Part shown: positions 46,100 through 57,030 of the stretch, in pieces | How the letters are laid out: each line of letters opens with the position of its first letter | Position numbering within the stretch: position 1 is the first letter of the stretch | Assembly: GCF_907164915.1 (NCBI RefSeq) | Contig: NC_061863.1 | Coordinates: forward strand, 11,796,376-11,860,375 | Source: Impatiens glandulifera | Lineage: Eukaryota; Streptophyta; Magnoliopsida; Ericales; Balsaminaceae | Direction: 5' to 3' | DNA length: 64,000 bases | Notes under the pieces: model-generated | What the model saw: only the letters and a program-made list of their open reading frames with translations | Database searches by the model: none | What the model was told of the DNA's origin: nothing | Program-made: the position numbers and the translations under genes

Positions 46100-47820
46100 C
46101 TAACATTTAGCCGGTGCATTTGCACGATTAATAATATAAAAAACCATGAAAAAAAATTACGAATAACATTTTTTATTTTATTTTTAACCGTTTTAAGTTT
46201 ATGGGTTGGTCAACCCACAATCCGACCCAAATATCCATTTACTCAACATCATTATATATATATATATATTAGTTAGTTAAAAAATTGAATTTATATTAAT
46301 GTTAAAACGTTCCGCGTTTATCAAATTTGGTGTTGAATTTAAAATATAAAGTCTTAATATCATAGTTGGTAAAAGGTTGTACTTGTTTTTGTTATCTAGC
46401 ATTTTTTATTTTATTTTTAACCGTTTTAAATTTAAGGCGGGTCAACCCACAATCCGACCCAAGTATCCAAATTAACCACAACTCTCGACCCGGCAATCCG
46501 GACACTTTAAAAATTAAGCATCATTATATATATATATATATATAGATTAGTTAGTTAAAAAGTTGAACTTATATTAATGTTAAAACGTCCCGCGTTTATC
46601 AAATTTGGTGTTGAATTTAAAATATAAAGTCTTAGAAGCCTAATTGGTTAAAGAGTTTTACTTGTTTTGTTAGGTTGCAACTTCGAAACATATCTCTAGC
46701 ATTTTTAATTTTATTTTTAACCGTTTTAAATTTAAAGGCGGGTCAACCCACAATTCGACCCAAGTATTCAAATTAACCACAGCTCTCGACCCGGCAATCC
46801 GAACACTTTAAAAATTAAGCATCATTATATATATATAGATTAGTTGGTTAAAAAGTTTAACTTATATTAATATTAAAACGTCCCGCGTTTATCAAATTTA
46901 GTGTTGAATTTAAAATATAAATTCGTTGTAACCTAGTTGGTTAAAGAGTTTTATTTGTTTTGTTAGGTTGTAAGTTCGAAACATACCTCTAGCATTTTTA
47001 ATTTTATTTTTAAAATATAAAGTCTTTGTAGCCTAGTTGGTTAAAAAGTTGTACTTGTTTTGTTAGGTTGCAAATTTGAAACATACCTTTAGCATTTTTA
47101 ATTTTATTTTTAACCGTTTTAAATTTAAAGGCGGGTCAACCCACAATCCGACCCAAGTATCCAAATTAACCACAGCTATCGACCTGACAATCCGGACACT
47201 TTAAAAATTAAGCATCATTATATATATATATATTAGTTGGTTAAAAAGTTGAACTTATATTAATATTAAAACGTTTCGCGTTTATCAAATTTGGTGTTGA
47301 ATTTAAAATATAAATTTTTTGTAGCCTAGTTGGTTAAAGAGTTGTATTTGTTTTGTTAAGTTGTAAGTTCGAAATATACCTCTAACATTTTTAATTTTAT
47401 TTTTAACCGTTTTAAATTTAAAGGCGGGTCAACCCACAATCCGACCCAAGTATCCAAATTAACCACAGCTCTCGACCCGGCAATCCAGACACTTTAAAAA
47501 TTAAGCATCATTATATATATATATATAGATTAGTTGGTTAAAAAGTTGAACTTATATTAATATTAAAACGTCCAGCGTTTATCAAATTTGGTGTTGAATT
47601 TAAAATATAAAGTCTTTGTAGCATAGTTGGTTAAAGAGTTGTACTTGTTTTGTTAGGTTACAAGTTCGAAATATACCTCTAGCATTTTTAATTTTATTTT
47701 TAACCGTTTTAAATTTAAAGGCGGGTCAACCCACAATCCGACCCAAGTATCCAAATTAACCACAACTCTCGACCCGACAATCCGGACACTTTAAAAATTA
47801 AGCATTATTTTATATATATA
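46100..47820 (-). repeat. Helitron-like tandem repeat inserted in the transposase
   Basis: Units of 278-298 bp (one of about 392) start near 46,269, 46,547, 46,841, 47,233 and 47,531. Each holds TTAGTTGGTTAAAAAGTTG, CGTTTATCAAATTTGGTGTT, a tRNA-like A box GTAGCCTAGTTGG and B box GCAAGTTCGAAACATACC, GGCGGGTCAACCCACAATCC, CTCTCGACCCGGCAATCCG, TTAAGCATCATTATATATA. A palindromic GTGCATTTGCAC (46,114-46,125) next to CTAA (minus strand) resembles a Helitron 3' end, with the element on the minus strand. The 392-bp unit contains an extra internal copy of the tRNA-like part. About 90 bases between 46,010 and 46,100 are unassigned. Confidence 0.75.
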
Positions 47821-47850
47821 AATTGTATTGGTGTTATTGATGACACTCAT

Positions 47851-48280
47851 GGGGCGGTTCGGGGCGGGGAATACATTTACCATTCTTGCGCCGTTTTAAT
47901 TTCGCGGATTTTTTTAATATCATTCCCGCCCCGTTCGTTTTTTTCGGTTTCGGAAAATCCCACGGAACACCATTAATAATTTTAAAAAATAAATAAAAAA
48001 AATTATATAAACGAATTTTTTAATATAATATATATTATAATATATTAAAATTTTATATTATTATAAAGAAATAACCTTACTACTCTTATAAAATATAGTG
48101 AATAAATAAATATGCTGGTGATTTATTATATTTAATTATGTTTATGGTGTTTGGGGTGAAATCGGGGCGGGGGACACAAATACCATCCCCGCCCCATCCC
48201 CGTTCGATTTCGGGGAAAAACCGTCTCAAACAGGACAATTCGGTTCGATTTTCGCGGGGCAATTTCAAATTGTCATCCTT
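47851..48280. mobile_element. GC-rich insertion with GGGGCGGGG motifs
   Basis: Starts directly after the first-Asp codons of the transposase and ends just before the frame resumes at 48,283. It contains GGGGCGGTTCGGGGCGGGG near its left end and CCCCGCCCCATCCCCGTTCG plus CGCGGGGCAATTTC near its right end, around an AT-rich middle. This is an inverted, MITE-like arrangement. CTCAT and CTTAT at the borders may be a degraded 5-bp target duplication. The superfamily is not assigned. Confidence 0.6.
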
Positions 48281-48703
48281 ATGTACGAGTACATCCTAAG
48301 ACAAGCGAGTCACTAAATTGGCGTGGTCGGACTGGTTATACAACTACCAACGTCATAGCGATATGTGACCACAATATGTTATTTACATATTTTGTCGTTG
48401 GTGTTGAGGCGTCTATGCACGATTCATCGGTCCTTGACAAGTTCAGAACAATTCAATATATGGTTTTTCGCATCCTATTATGTATGTTATTCACTTCATT
48501 GTTTCAATTGTGAAATAAAATATACAACAAAACTTATGTATGGTTTTAGTAGGTAAAATATGGTTATATACATACCATATTGCCATACTCCATATCACCC
48601 ACATCAACTTTTGTCACAACAACAATCATATAATGCAAAAGAGACGTTAAATAAATAATGTTCGTCCATCAAATCTGTGATTGAAAGAACTTTTGAAATT
48701 TGA

Positions 48704-50140
48704 AAAAATAAATGGCACATAATATTTTATTCGGGTTCTTTTTGAAGATTTTTAATTAAAAAATAATTAAATATTATTAATGCAACTGCGAAATTGTATA
48801 ACTTTATCTAGAGAATATGATAGAAAAATTTTTCATTAATTTTGATAAACATCAAAATGAATGAAGAATTGGGACTACTAATAACAATTAGTTGAAAAAC
48901 TAGGAAAATGAAGGATATATTAAACTAAATACCATGAATATTTTTTTAGATGAAATTGTCACTCAAAAATAAAATAAATAAAAAACGTGCTAATAATTTT
49001 ATTAAAAAAATATATATTTAAATAAAATAAAAAACTAATGAACTTTAATGCATTAAAATTATTTCAATACATGTACCTATAATTTTGTTTGATTTTGAAT
49101 TTATTTAAAAATATAAATTTATTAAATAAAATATAATAAATAAAAAATAGTTAATAAACTAATTATAATATATTTTTTGATTAAATCAATTAATATAGTA
49201 AAATATAAAACAAATTAGGCCTAAATAAAAATAAATGAAAATAATATTTTTTATTAAAACTCAATATTAAAATATTTAGTATGTAAAAATAAATTAAAAA
49301 TTAAAAAGGTATTTTAATATTTTAAAAATTATTTTATTGATTATGTTAAGTGAGAGATTGAAAATTTAATTTTTTTTAACATTAAATAAAAAAATCGGCT
49401 AAAAACACAAAAAAATTTAGAATTAATTTGTTTTCTTCTAGAGAATTTCCTAGAACAATATGGAGGGATTTTGATGATAAACCCGTATTTCTGGGGAAGG
49501 ATTCGAAAAGGAGGAGGAATCGTATCAGTTGAGAAAGAGGATGTGACGATCCGATGATAAACCCGTTTGTGAATAACGGGTCGTCAGCTTGTTTTTCAGG
49601 TCTGGGATGTGAAAATTCTGATCTCAAACTGACCCTTTATCAGACCAAATAATCGGATTAGAGTTGATTAATGAAAGAAGCTTGGGATTTCAATAATATC
49701 TGATTCTTATAGGGATTAAAGGCATGAAAAATATGATCTTCCCTAATGGTGTGTACGATTAGGTTCAGTTGGTATATCGACGAAATGCACAACCAAAGCT
49801 GTTGAAGTCGGTTGGAAAAACTTCAAAATGTCGGTTTATTAGTTGGGATATTGGTCGGATCGGTTCAGTCGGTTATTAAATCAGTACCGATTATCTATCT
49901 ATGAAGAAGACATGTCTACCTAGTACCTACCTTTCTTGCTATTCTCTCTATCAAAATGGTGGGTTATTTGAAAATTATTCAAATAACCCTGATAAATCGA
50001 CAATCTGGATCCAAATACATTTAATATAAAAATAGAAATAGTAGTGTATTCAAGAAAATCAATTTATTCAAATTGTCGAAATTCAGCAATTCTTGAATAC
50101 AAAGATAATCCATAGGTACATACCTATAATCCATCCATCC
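48704..50140. other. Intergenic DNA
   Basis: AT-rich to about 49,390, then more balanced sequence. A patch at 49,745-49,900 rich in GGTTCAGTCGG/CGGTTGG motifs resembles the CGGTTAACCG repeats at 56.4-57.0 kb. No gene was supported; the 81-codon minus frame at 49,382-49,627 has no recognisable domain. Confidence 0.4.
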
Positions 50141-53100
50141 TTAGTCGAGATTATCAACTTTGACAGGAGTAATATCATCCGCAACACTAAACCCTCCAAC
50201 AGTGCGTGCAAAGAACACAAATTGTTGTTCTAGAGCAGATTTTATGTTCTTGGCCTATAAAAACAAAACAAAATATAATCAAACCCTTTACTTTTCTTCT
50301 CAAAATAAATGCATTACACATACATTGCGAAAACCATGCCCCTCTCCTTCGTATTCAATCAGAGCAACTGGTAGTCCCCTTTTCTTTAAAGCGTGGTAGA
50401 TTATCTGAGCTTGATTGGGTGGAACGACCTGTAATAACAAGATTTTTCTAACTTAGCATTCACGAAATTACCAAACTGAAATGTGTATTCAAATTTTACC
50501 TTATCTTCCAGCCCTTGTAGCAAAATTATAGGGCAGGAGAATTGATCAACAAAATTGATAGGCGCCCTCTTAAAATAATTCTCTTTATTTCCTGCAAGGT
50601 TTTAAACAAAAAATAACATTAATTTTGCATCCGTTGCACTTAAGTGTTTCAAATTGAGGGCAGATGAATTACCAACAAGATTATCAATGTAACAGGATTC
50701 AAATTTATGAGTCTCTTCCCTCATCAACTGCAAGTCTGGTATCTGCTTACAAACAAATGGCCATAAAAAACAATTACTATTTACTAATCTAAGCCTTTTT
50801 TTTTTCTAACCATAATGTGGAAAGGTTCAAAAAACACTTACACCATACATAGAAGCTCCAGCTTTAAACGTGTCTTTAAATGCAAGAGCTGCTAATGTTG
50901 TGTATCCACCAGCAGAACCACCAGCTATGCATAATCTTTCACCGTCTACTTTACCACTGTCCACCTGGAAAAAGTAATATTAGGGTTTTCGTCAACTCCT
51001 CTAAATATATGGAAGATTATTATTAGATTACAAAATATTCCTAAACTTACGCATTGAATATTTTATATTTCTCTAAATCTCTTTTATATAGAGACTAACC
51101 ATATGAATATTTACCACACCCTAAGACAGAAAAAAATATCCAGAAAGAAAAGCAGGGAATATTTACCAAAAATTTGGCACAGCTGCAGCAATCATTGACA
51201 TCAACCACTCCCCATTGCCCAAGAAGTCTTTCTCGATATTCCCGACCATAACCTTCACAAGTGGATGAATTCTCATATCAGTCTAGGAATTTTTTTTTTC
51301 TTTTTTGTGACTGGAGTTTGCCATGACCCTCAACTTGAGACCTTGGTCTCTTAAGTAATTATAGATAAAAAAAAAAGGATTCAGAATATACCAGTGCTTC
51401 CACCATAATTAACATCAGCAATTGCCCAGCCCCTACTAGTCCAATACTGGTAACTGAGATTCAGTATTCCACGGGTCTCAGCTGTGGGTCCTCCTGTCGA
51501 ATTGCATATATAACAACACTTTAAAAATGGTCATGTCATCAAGTGTCCAAATAATTCACATGGTCTATTTGGAAACACTTTTTATTTTTAGATCTGGATA
51601 AGCATTTGGATGAATAAATATCTCAATAAGTGACCTCCGACTAAACTCTGTCAAACATGAACTCATCTAACAAAAAAAAGTGTCTTCTTAGCCAAAAGGA
51701 AATCCCAACTATTTCTACTTTTGTTTTTCACAACCAATGCATTTCTACATCCGTTTTCTTTAATGCCTTTGACCAAAATGTAGATTTCTTTCTAGTTGAA
51801 ATGAAATAGATGACTTGTGAAAAGAGATTCCTAGAAACTGTTACTTACAAGCCTAGAGATGAAGAAATATAGACAAGACAAAGAATGGCCTAAGCCTGAT
51901 ATTTCATATTCAATACTTTTCCTACTAAGTACCATACTGCCCCTATACTAGAAGTTGGAAGAAGAGGTTAACAAAATCATACCATGGCTCCTCACTAAAA
52001 GAGGAGGTTTCTCTCCACTGGCTTGATAATGTGGGTTGTTTGGTGGATAGAAAAAGGCATAGGCATTCTGGCCTGGAACCTCAGTTGGAAATTCAATCAA
52101 CTCTGGCAAGCTAAAATATGATTCGTACTTTATGCTGTCAGGTGAAGAAGACCAAACAATACTGACTTCAGTTGGAATTGACAGTTGAGCATCCAAAGTC
52201 ACCTGATTAGACATTGAATTTGACAATTAGTACAAAAATAAAATAAAATAAAATTGTTGTCTAAGCATTTCAATAAATAAAAAATAAGGAGAAAGGAACA
52301 CCTTAGCTATTGACAATGGAAGTATAGCCGAACCTCCCTCCACATATAGTTCATTGACTCCCAATGCCTACACAAGCAAATTTATCAACCATATAAATGA
52401 TTACAATTAGATATCTTTCTTTTTGTTATTTGAATCTCCAAAATCATGCTAATAATATATTCACATAATAACACATTACATAACATAGTTACACTAAGAA
52501 AAAGTCCAGAAATCATACTATGTTATTTGTATCTGTGAAGGGAATGTCCAATGGGGTTAATGTATTCTTGGTATCATCCAGAATACCAACAAAAGATCGC
52601 CCATTCTTCCTGCAATATCACTGTCATCAGCATATAAAATAAACAGAGAGTTAAATAGTTACTAGAAACAGGTAAGGAACAAGTATCTGAGAAGAACACC
52701 TATAACTGCAAGCAATTAAGGTGTGTTGCTCATTACACCGAAGAATCTGATAAGAACTGATACCAAATACCCATAAGGGTTTTGTAAATTCGGCGTCCAT
52801 AGAATAGACAGGCACTACCTTGTTCAGAAGTTGATCCTATTGTCAAAACAACAAATAGGAACAAAAAATCTTGTTATAATGATTTTTAGGGAGTCATCGA
52901 AAAATGACACTAAACAGTAAACATAACCTCACTCACCCATTTATAAATATTCCAAAATCCATTTTCTCTATCACTGATGAAAAACAATTCACCTGCAAAA
53001 AACAAACTAAAGTTAATAAAAAAAAATTGAAACTAATAAGCTATGTTTCAGTTAGTTGTATTTTAAGGATTCAATTATGTTTCCCATCTCGAGGCCATTG

Positions 53101-56100
53101 ATTTACGCATGTCTCTTAATACCAAGCATACATGATTTGCACATTTTAATAGATACTTAAATGTGAATAAATAATGCATTCAAGGTATTCAAATCCTTGT
53201 ATTTGGAAGTGTGAGCATGTTTATCATCTATGGATGAAATCATAGGCTTATCACCTCTTTCAATATTCAATATGTGCTTCTTTTGGGATAAATCTTCAAA
53301 CCATCAATAGAAAAAGATCATTTTTGAATCATATCTAAGGCCTATGAAGCTTTACTGTTCCCTATGATTGGCTTTGGGAGATTTTTTAATGAACATTTTT
53401 ATGTTATTTTGTACTTTAAAAATTGACTTACTATCCTTTTTGAAAAGAAATAGTATCACCAGCTTACATTTGTCGAATTATTAAATGTTGGGATGGTGCT
53501 TGTGATATTTGGCTTGGGAAGCTTTTTATTTGGCAGTTTTCTGGATGTTAAATACCATTGGTGTGTGATATTCCGCAGATTTTCTAGTAGTCTATGATGT
53601 CATATCTACTTTAAGTCAATGTAATGGGAGTAAAATGTCAACTGTTTCAGTAGATAGTATAAATATAGACATGGGAACAATACCACATGATCTGATGAAC
53701 ATGACAAGGACACAAAACAGTCAAAGCTGACTGAGCTGCCACGTCAGAAGGCTTAAATTGAATAACATAATGCATAAGTTAGGGACTCAGTTATCCTTAG
53801 AATAGAAGATAATAATTCTATTGATTTTAAACTGAAACATTCTGGAGCTAAGATAGTTATTAAATCATTAGCACCGCCTTCCTCCTAGATCAGCTTATTG
53901 TTTAGCAATCAGTGTAATTATCATTTACTTTGATCTTCTATTTTTAAGTACAGCATGTAATCACCATTCATTCCAAAATTAATACAAGAAGCAGAAGTAT
54001 AATTTTTCTTTTGCCTAGTTGTTTACAAATCAAGATCAACAAGAAGATCTTAGATTTGTTCTAGATCAATCGAGCTAGGACAAATAATAAGCAGAAACAC
54101 GTGGAAAATGGTTCAACAAGATAAAAAACAAATGAAAAAAAGATACCTTTAGAGGACCACTTAGGTTCAGTTGGTGACTCTATGATTGCAGGATCACCAC
54201 CAGCAACACAAACGCGTTCATAGACATCTCTGAATTGGAGTACAAGAATTTTTCAATCAAAGCAAACTAAAATAAATAAAGATAATAAGTCAAGTCAAAC
54301 ATCTTTATAAACAAATAGAATCATTTTCACTTATATGAAAAATAACCAGTTTCAATGATCAAGAAATATCTTTACCCCTTATCAGAAATATAACCAACCC
54401 AAAGCTCTGATTTGTCCCATGGCATGTTAGGGTGACCCCATTCTATCCATGCCAGTCGTTCGCCTTTCGCGTCCAAACGTGGGGACGCATAGAAGTCGTT
54501 GCCACTAATTAATACTTCAGGCTCTGTTGGAAATAAACAATCAAAAAAAGAAGAAGATGTGGTTATTATTAATCTTCATCATTAAGTTGAGAAACTGCTT
54601 TAGGTTTAAGAATTTCACATGCCTGAGATATTCTTCTCCTGGAGATTAATAGTAACAATAGTTGTAGTTGAGTTCAGCCTGTCCTTACGACCATCTACAA
54701 GATGATAGACAAAGCAACAAAAAGAAAAGAGAAGATGAGATTAAAATCCAATAAGTAGTAGATTGATACTATCACTATAGAACTAAAAATTAAGAGTTGA
54801 ATGTTGAAAAGTCACGATGATACGGATCCACCCCTTCTTGCGCCAAAGATCTTACCGAATTTTACTGGGCTTCGTCAACTTTTGTTGGGCTCACTATACT
54901 TCCCGTACTTTAAAAAATGGCTCAAATTACTTCAAGTCATTATTTATTAATTAACTACATTTAGTTGCTAATCATCTCTACACAATTTCTATAGCTCTTT
55001 AATCTCAATTATTGACTAAAATATCATTTTCTTTCTACAAAGCATACTGAGACATTATCGGAGTTTACCACGAAATGAAAACAAAAAGCAATTTAAGTCA
55101 TTTATTAAAAGTTTAGAAAGCATAACGAGTCTTTGATGCAAGTTCAGAAATCCAAATGAACTTCCATCCTTTAATTTCTTTACCTAGATTGTAATCCAGA
55201 TAAAACTACATATTGTAAGAAAGAAAAACGCTTTAAATCACACATCATGATCTAGCTTGTGATCAAAAGTTTATCTGTCAAACAACAGTTTTGGATCATA
55301 ATCCAGTCACAATAGGCTCAATATAAAGATTAGGAACAATCTAACAGTTGGAAGTAGATGATAGACAAAGCAACAAACCTTCCCTCACTGTAATATACCG
55401 GTTGAAGCGCAAATCAAACACTCCATCAGCATAGTTAACTAACGACGGTTCACCATAATCCGGAGTAATAGGAACAGGAAAAGCATCCGCTACAAAACCA
55501 GTGAGAATGAAAAATTGAGATTCCATTGAAAGAAACACATGATAAAACAGAACAAACATGTCAAGAAAGCAATAACCATTAGATTTGATCGATTGCTGGT
55601 AAAGTCTTTGATCTTTATAATTCGAGAAGATTATCTTATCTCCCGAAATGTTAAAAGCACCACCGCCATACTCTTGACAAACAGTTCGGACAGAGAAATC
55701 TTTAGGTGTAATATCAACCGGTTCATCACCTATCTTCTCAGGCGCCTTAACAATCACTAAACGCCTGAAAGAAAACCGTTAGTACTAGTATCAAACAGGT
55801 GATATGCATAAAATACTGATCGATCAATTCATGCATAAGTACCCTGACTCTGTTGGACGAGATTCGAGCCAGAAGAGGTTGCCATTTCCGTCGACAGCGG
55901 TGCCGCCAAGGCGTTTATCGGCGCCGGAGATGATGTCAGCAGTAAGTGGAGACTTCCATGAGCCGTAAGGTGCGGTTATCGTTTCCTGGATTGATGCCGA
56001 AGAAGCAGCAGCCATGGATTTGAAACTCGTTGGTGTGAGAAATCTTCTGATTTGGCGGAAGGAAGAAAATGAAGAGGAAAAGAAATTTGGGTATTTAGTG

Positions 56101-56126
56101 AGAGTGATGATGGACGAAAATGCCAT
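50141..56126 (-). CDS. S9 prolyl-oligopeptidase-family peptidase, probably plastidial
   Basis: A 715-residue serine peptidase of the S9 acylaminoacyl/dipeptidyl-peptidase-like class, hydrolysing short peptides. Eighteen exons: 56126-55843, 55764-55577, 55489-55379, 54694-54623, 54523-54376, 54229-54147, 52992-52937, 52836-52700, 52609-52519, 52367-52302, 52202-51983, 51493-51392, 51252-51167, 50964-50842, 50742-50673, 50591-50500, 50428-50324, 50254-50141. Residues 1-45 are Ser-rich and basic, like a plastid transit peptide. An N-terminal beta-propeller ([61 protein letters not shown]) precedes the alpha/beta-hydrolase domain. The triad is Ser565 in GGSAGGY, Asp642 in QGLEDKVVP and His674 in GEGHGF. 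HGGP, which shapes the oxyanion hole, is split across introns. Intron 4 uses a GC donor. It resembles Arabidopsis At5g36210 as I recall it. Confidence 0.93.
51290..51358 (-). mobile_element. SINE 3' fragment in peptidase intron 12
   Basis: The minus strand reads GAGACCAAGGTCTCAAGTTG, a GGGTCATGG block, then CTCCAGTCACAAAAAAG and an A-rich tail. This parallels the 3' half of the SINE at 27,975 (AGAGACCAATGATTCCAGGT, CGAGTCACAAAA). Confidence 0.45.
53100..54100. other. Large peptidase intron 6, possible LTR remnant
   Basis: Intron 6 (52,993-54,146) is the longest of the gene. Its sequence from about 53,560 to 54,000 is compositionally mixed and ends in an AAAATTAATACAAGAAGCAG stretch typical of plant retroelement LTR ends. 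No paired repeat, TG...CA border or target duplication could be shown. Confidence 0.25.
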
Positions 56127-56429
56127 CTTAATAGTTTCTTATTTCATGAATCTAGAGATTTCGTTGATGTTGTGACATATTAAAATAATTTAAGATATAT
56201 ATTTTTATTACAATTTTTCTATATGGATTTGTTTATATTTATGGATCTCATGAACAAAAATATAACATGTATAGTATATATATAATTGATAAAAACGATA
56301 AAAGGTATTAATATGTAATAATAAAATAAAAAATAATAATTTAAAATATAAAATATTTTAGTATATTAATTAATAAATTGACTAATATAATTAGGACGGT
56401 AAAAAAAAATTAAAAATAAATGATTAAAA

Positions 56430-57030
56430 TGGTAGCTTACTGGTTTATTGGTTAACTGATTCCATCGGTTTCGTTTAACCGATATTTTACCGGTTAAACT
56501 GTTCAATTTTTAGTTGAAGTATATTTCTACCAATTTAACCGGTAAATCGAATATAATTTAATTATATATCTATATTTATAATTTATATTAGTTATTTTTT
56601 TAAATATTAGATATATATTATAACATTTAATATTTTATATATGTTTTATAATTTATATTAATTAATTTATAAATACTAGAAAGAAAAAAACAAAAGTTTA
56701 ATATATATTATAATATTTAATAATCTATATATAATAGCATAATATAATATGAATAAGAGTACGGCTGGAACAAAGATTTTGAAAAAAAATATATAATTTG
56801 TCTCTTAATTTTTTTTTATTTTTTTTTAACTTAACTCTTTATTTTTTATTTATTTTTTTATAATATTTAGATTTATTCAATTAATAAAATTTATTTAATA
56901 AATTTAATACTTAATTTAAAAAATTAAATTATCAGTTTCCAGTTAAACCCGGTTAACCGATCCGAATCGGTAGAATCAGAACCAGTAAAACCGATTCTAA
57001 ATCGGTCGGTTAACCATTTTGTAAAATAAA
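56430..57030. repeat. Inverted CGGTTAACCG-rich repeat, MITE-like
   Basis: The left end has clustered TTGGTTAACTGATTCC, CGTTTAACCGATATTTTACC and GGTTAAACTG motifs. The right end carries their inverses (GGTTAACCGATCCGAATCGG, ATCGGTCGGTTAACC), around an AT-rich centre. This is probably a diverged inverted-repeat element upstream of the peptidase gene. Exact borders and target duplication are unclear. Confidence 0.45.

Larger units (their letters stand above)
45618..48703 (+). pseudogene. PIF/Harbinger transposase fossil in three segments
   Basis: Segment 1 (45,618-45,887) is open for 90 codons: RLPKDPPTRGAEIVQVL, FFRAIRMNCECVRRLI, LIEEKVLMTLVYFAHGGS and FFGHSKSTTSK, the N-terminal helical domain of Harbinger transposases. 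After a stop and frameshift, 45,899-46,009 continues VLKLLIQLYTDEMQP to KLFKRN. Segment 2 (47,821-47,850) is NCIGVIDDTH, the first catalytic Asp motif. Segment 3 (48,283-48,703) reads VRVHPKTSESLNWRGRTGYT, NVIAICDHNMLFTYF and VEASMHDSSVLDKF with the second Asp, and ends SIKSVIERTF with the catalytic Glu. The DDE residues thus survive, but about 1.8 kb of Helitron-like repeats and a 430-bp GC-rich insertion separate the segments. Other stops and a lost glycine (DDTH for DGTH) confirm decay. It could once have mobilised the Tourist-like MITEs here (inference). Confidence 0.82.

Noticed and set aside
48086..48268. 60-codon minus frame at 48.1 kb
   Set aside because: It lies in the GC-rich insertion and reads low-complexity sequence across its GGGGCGGGG motifs.
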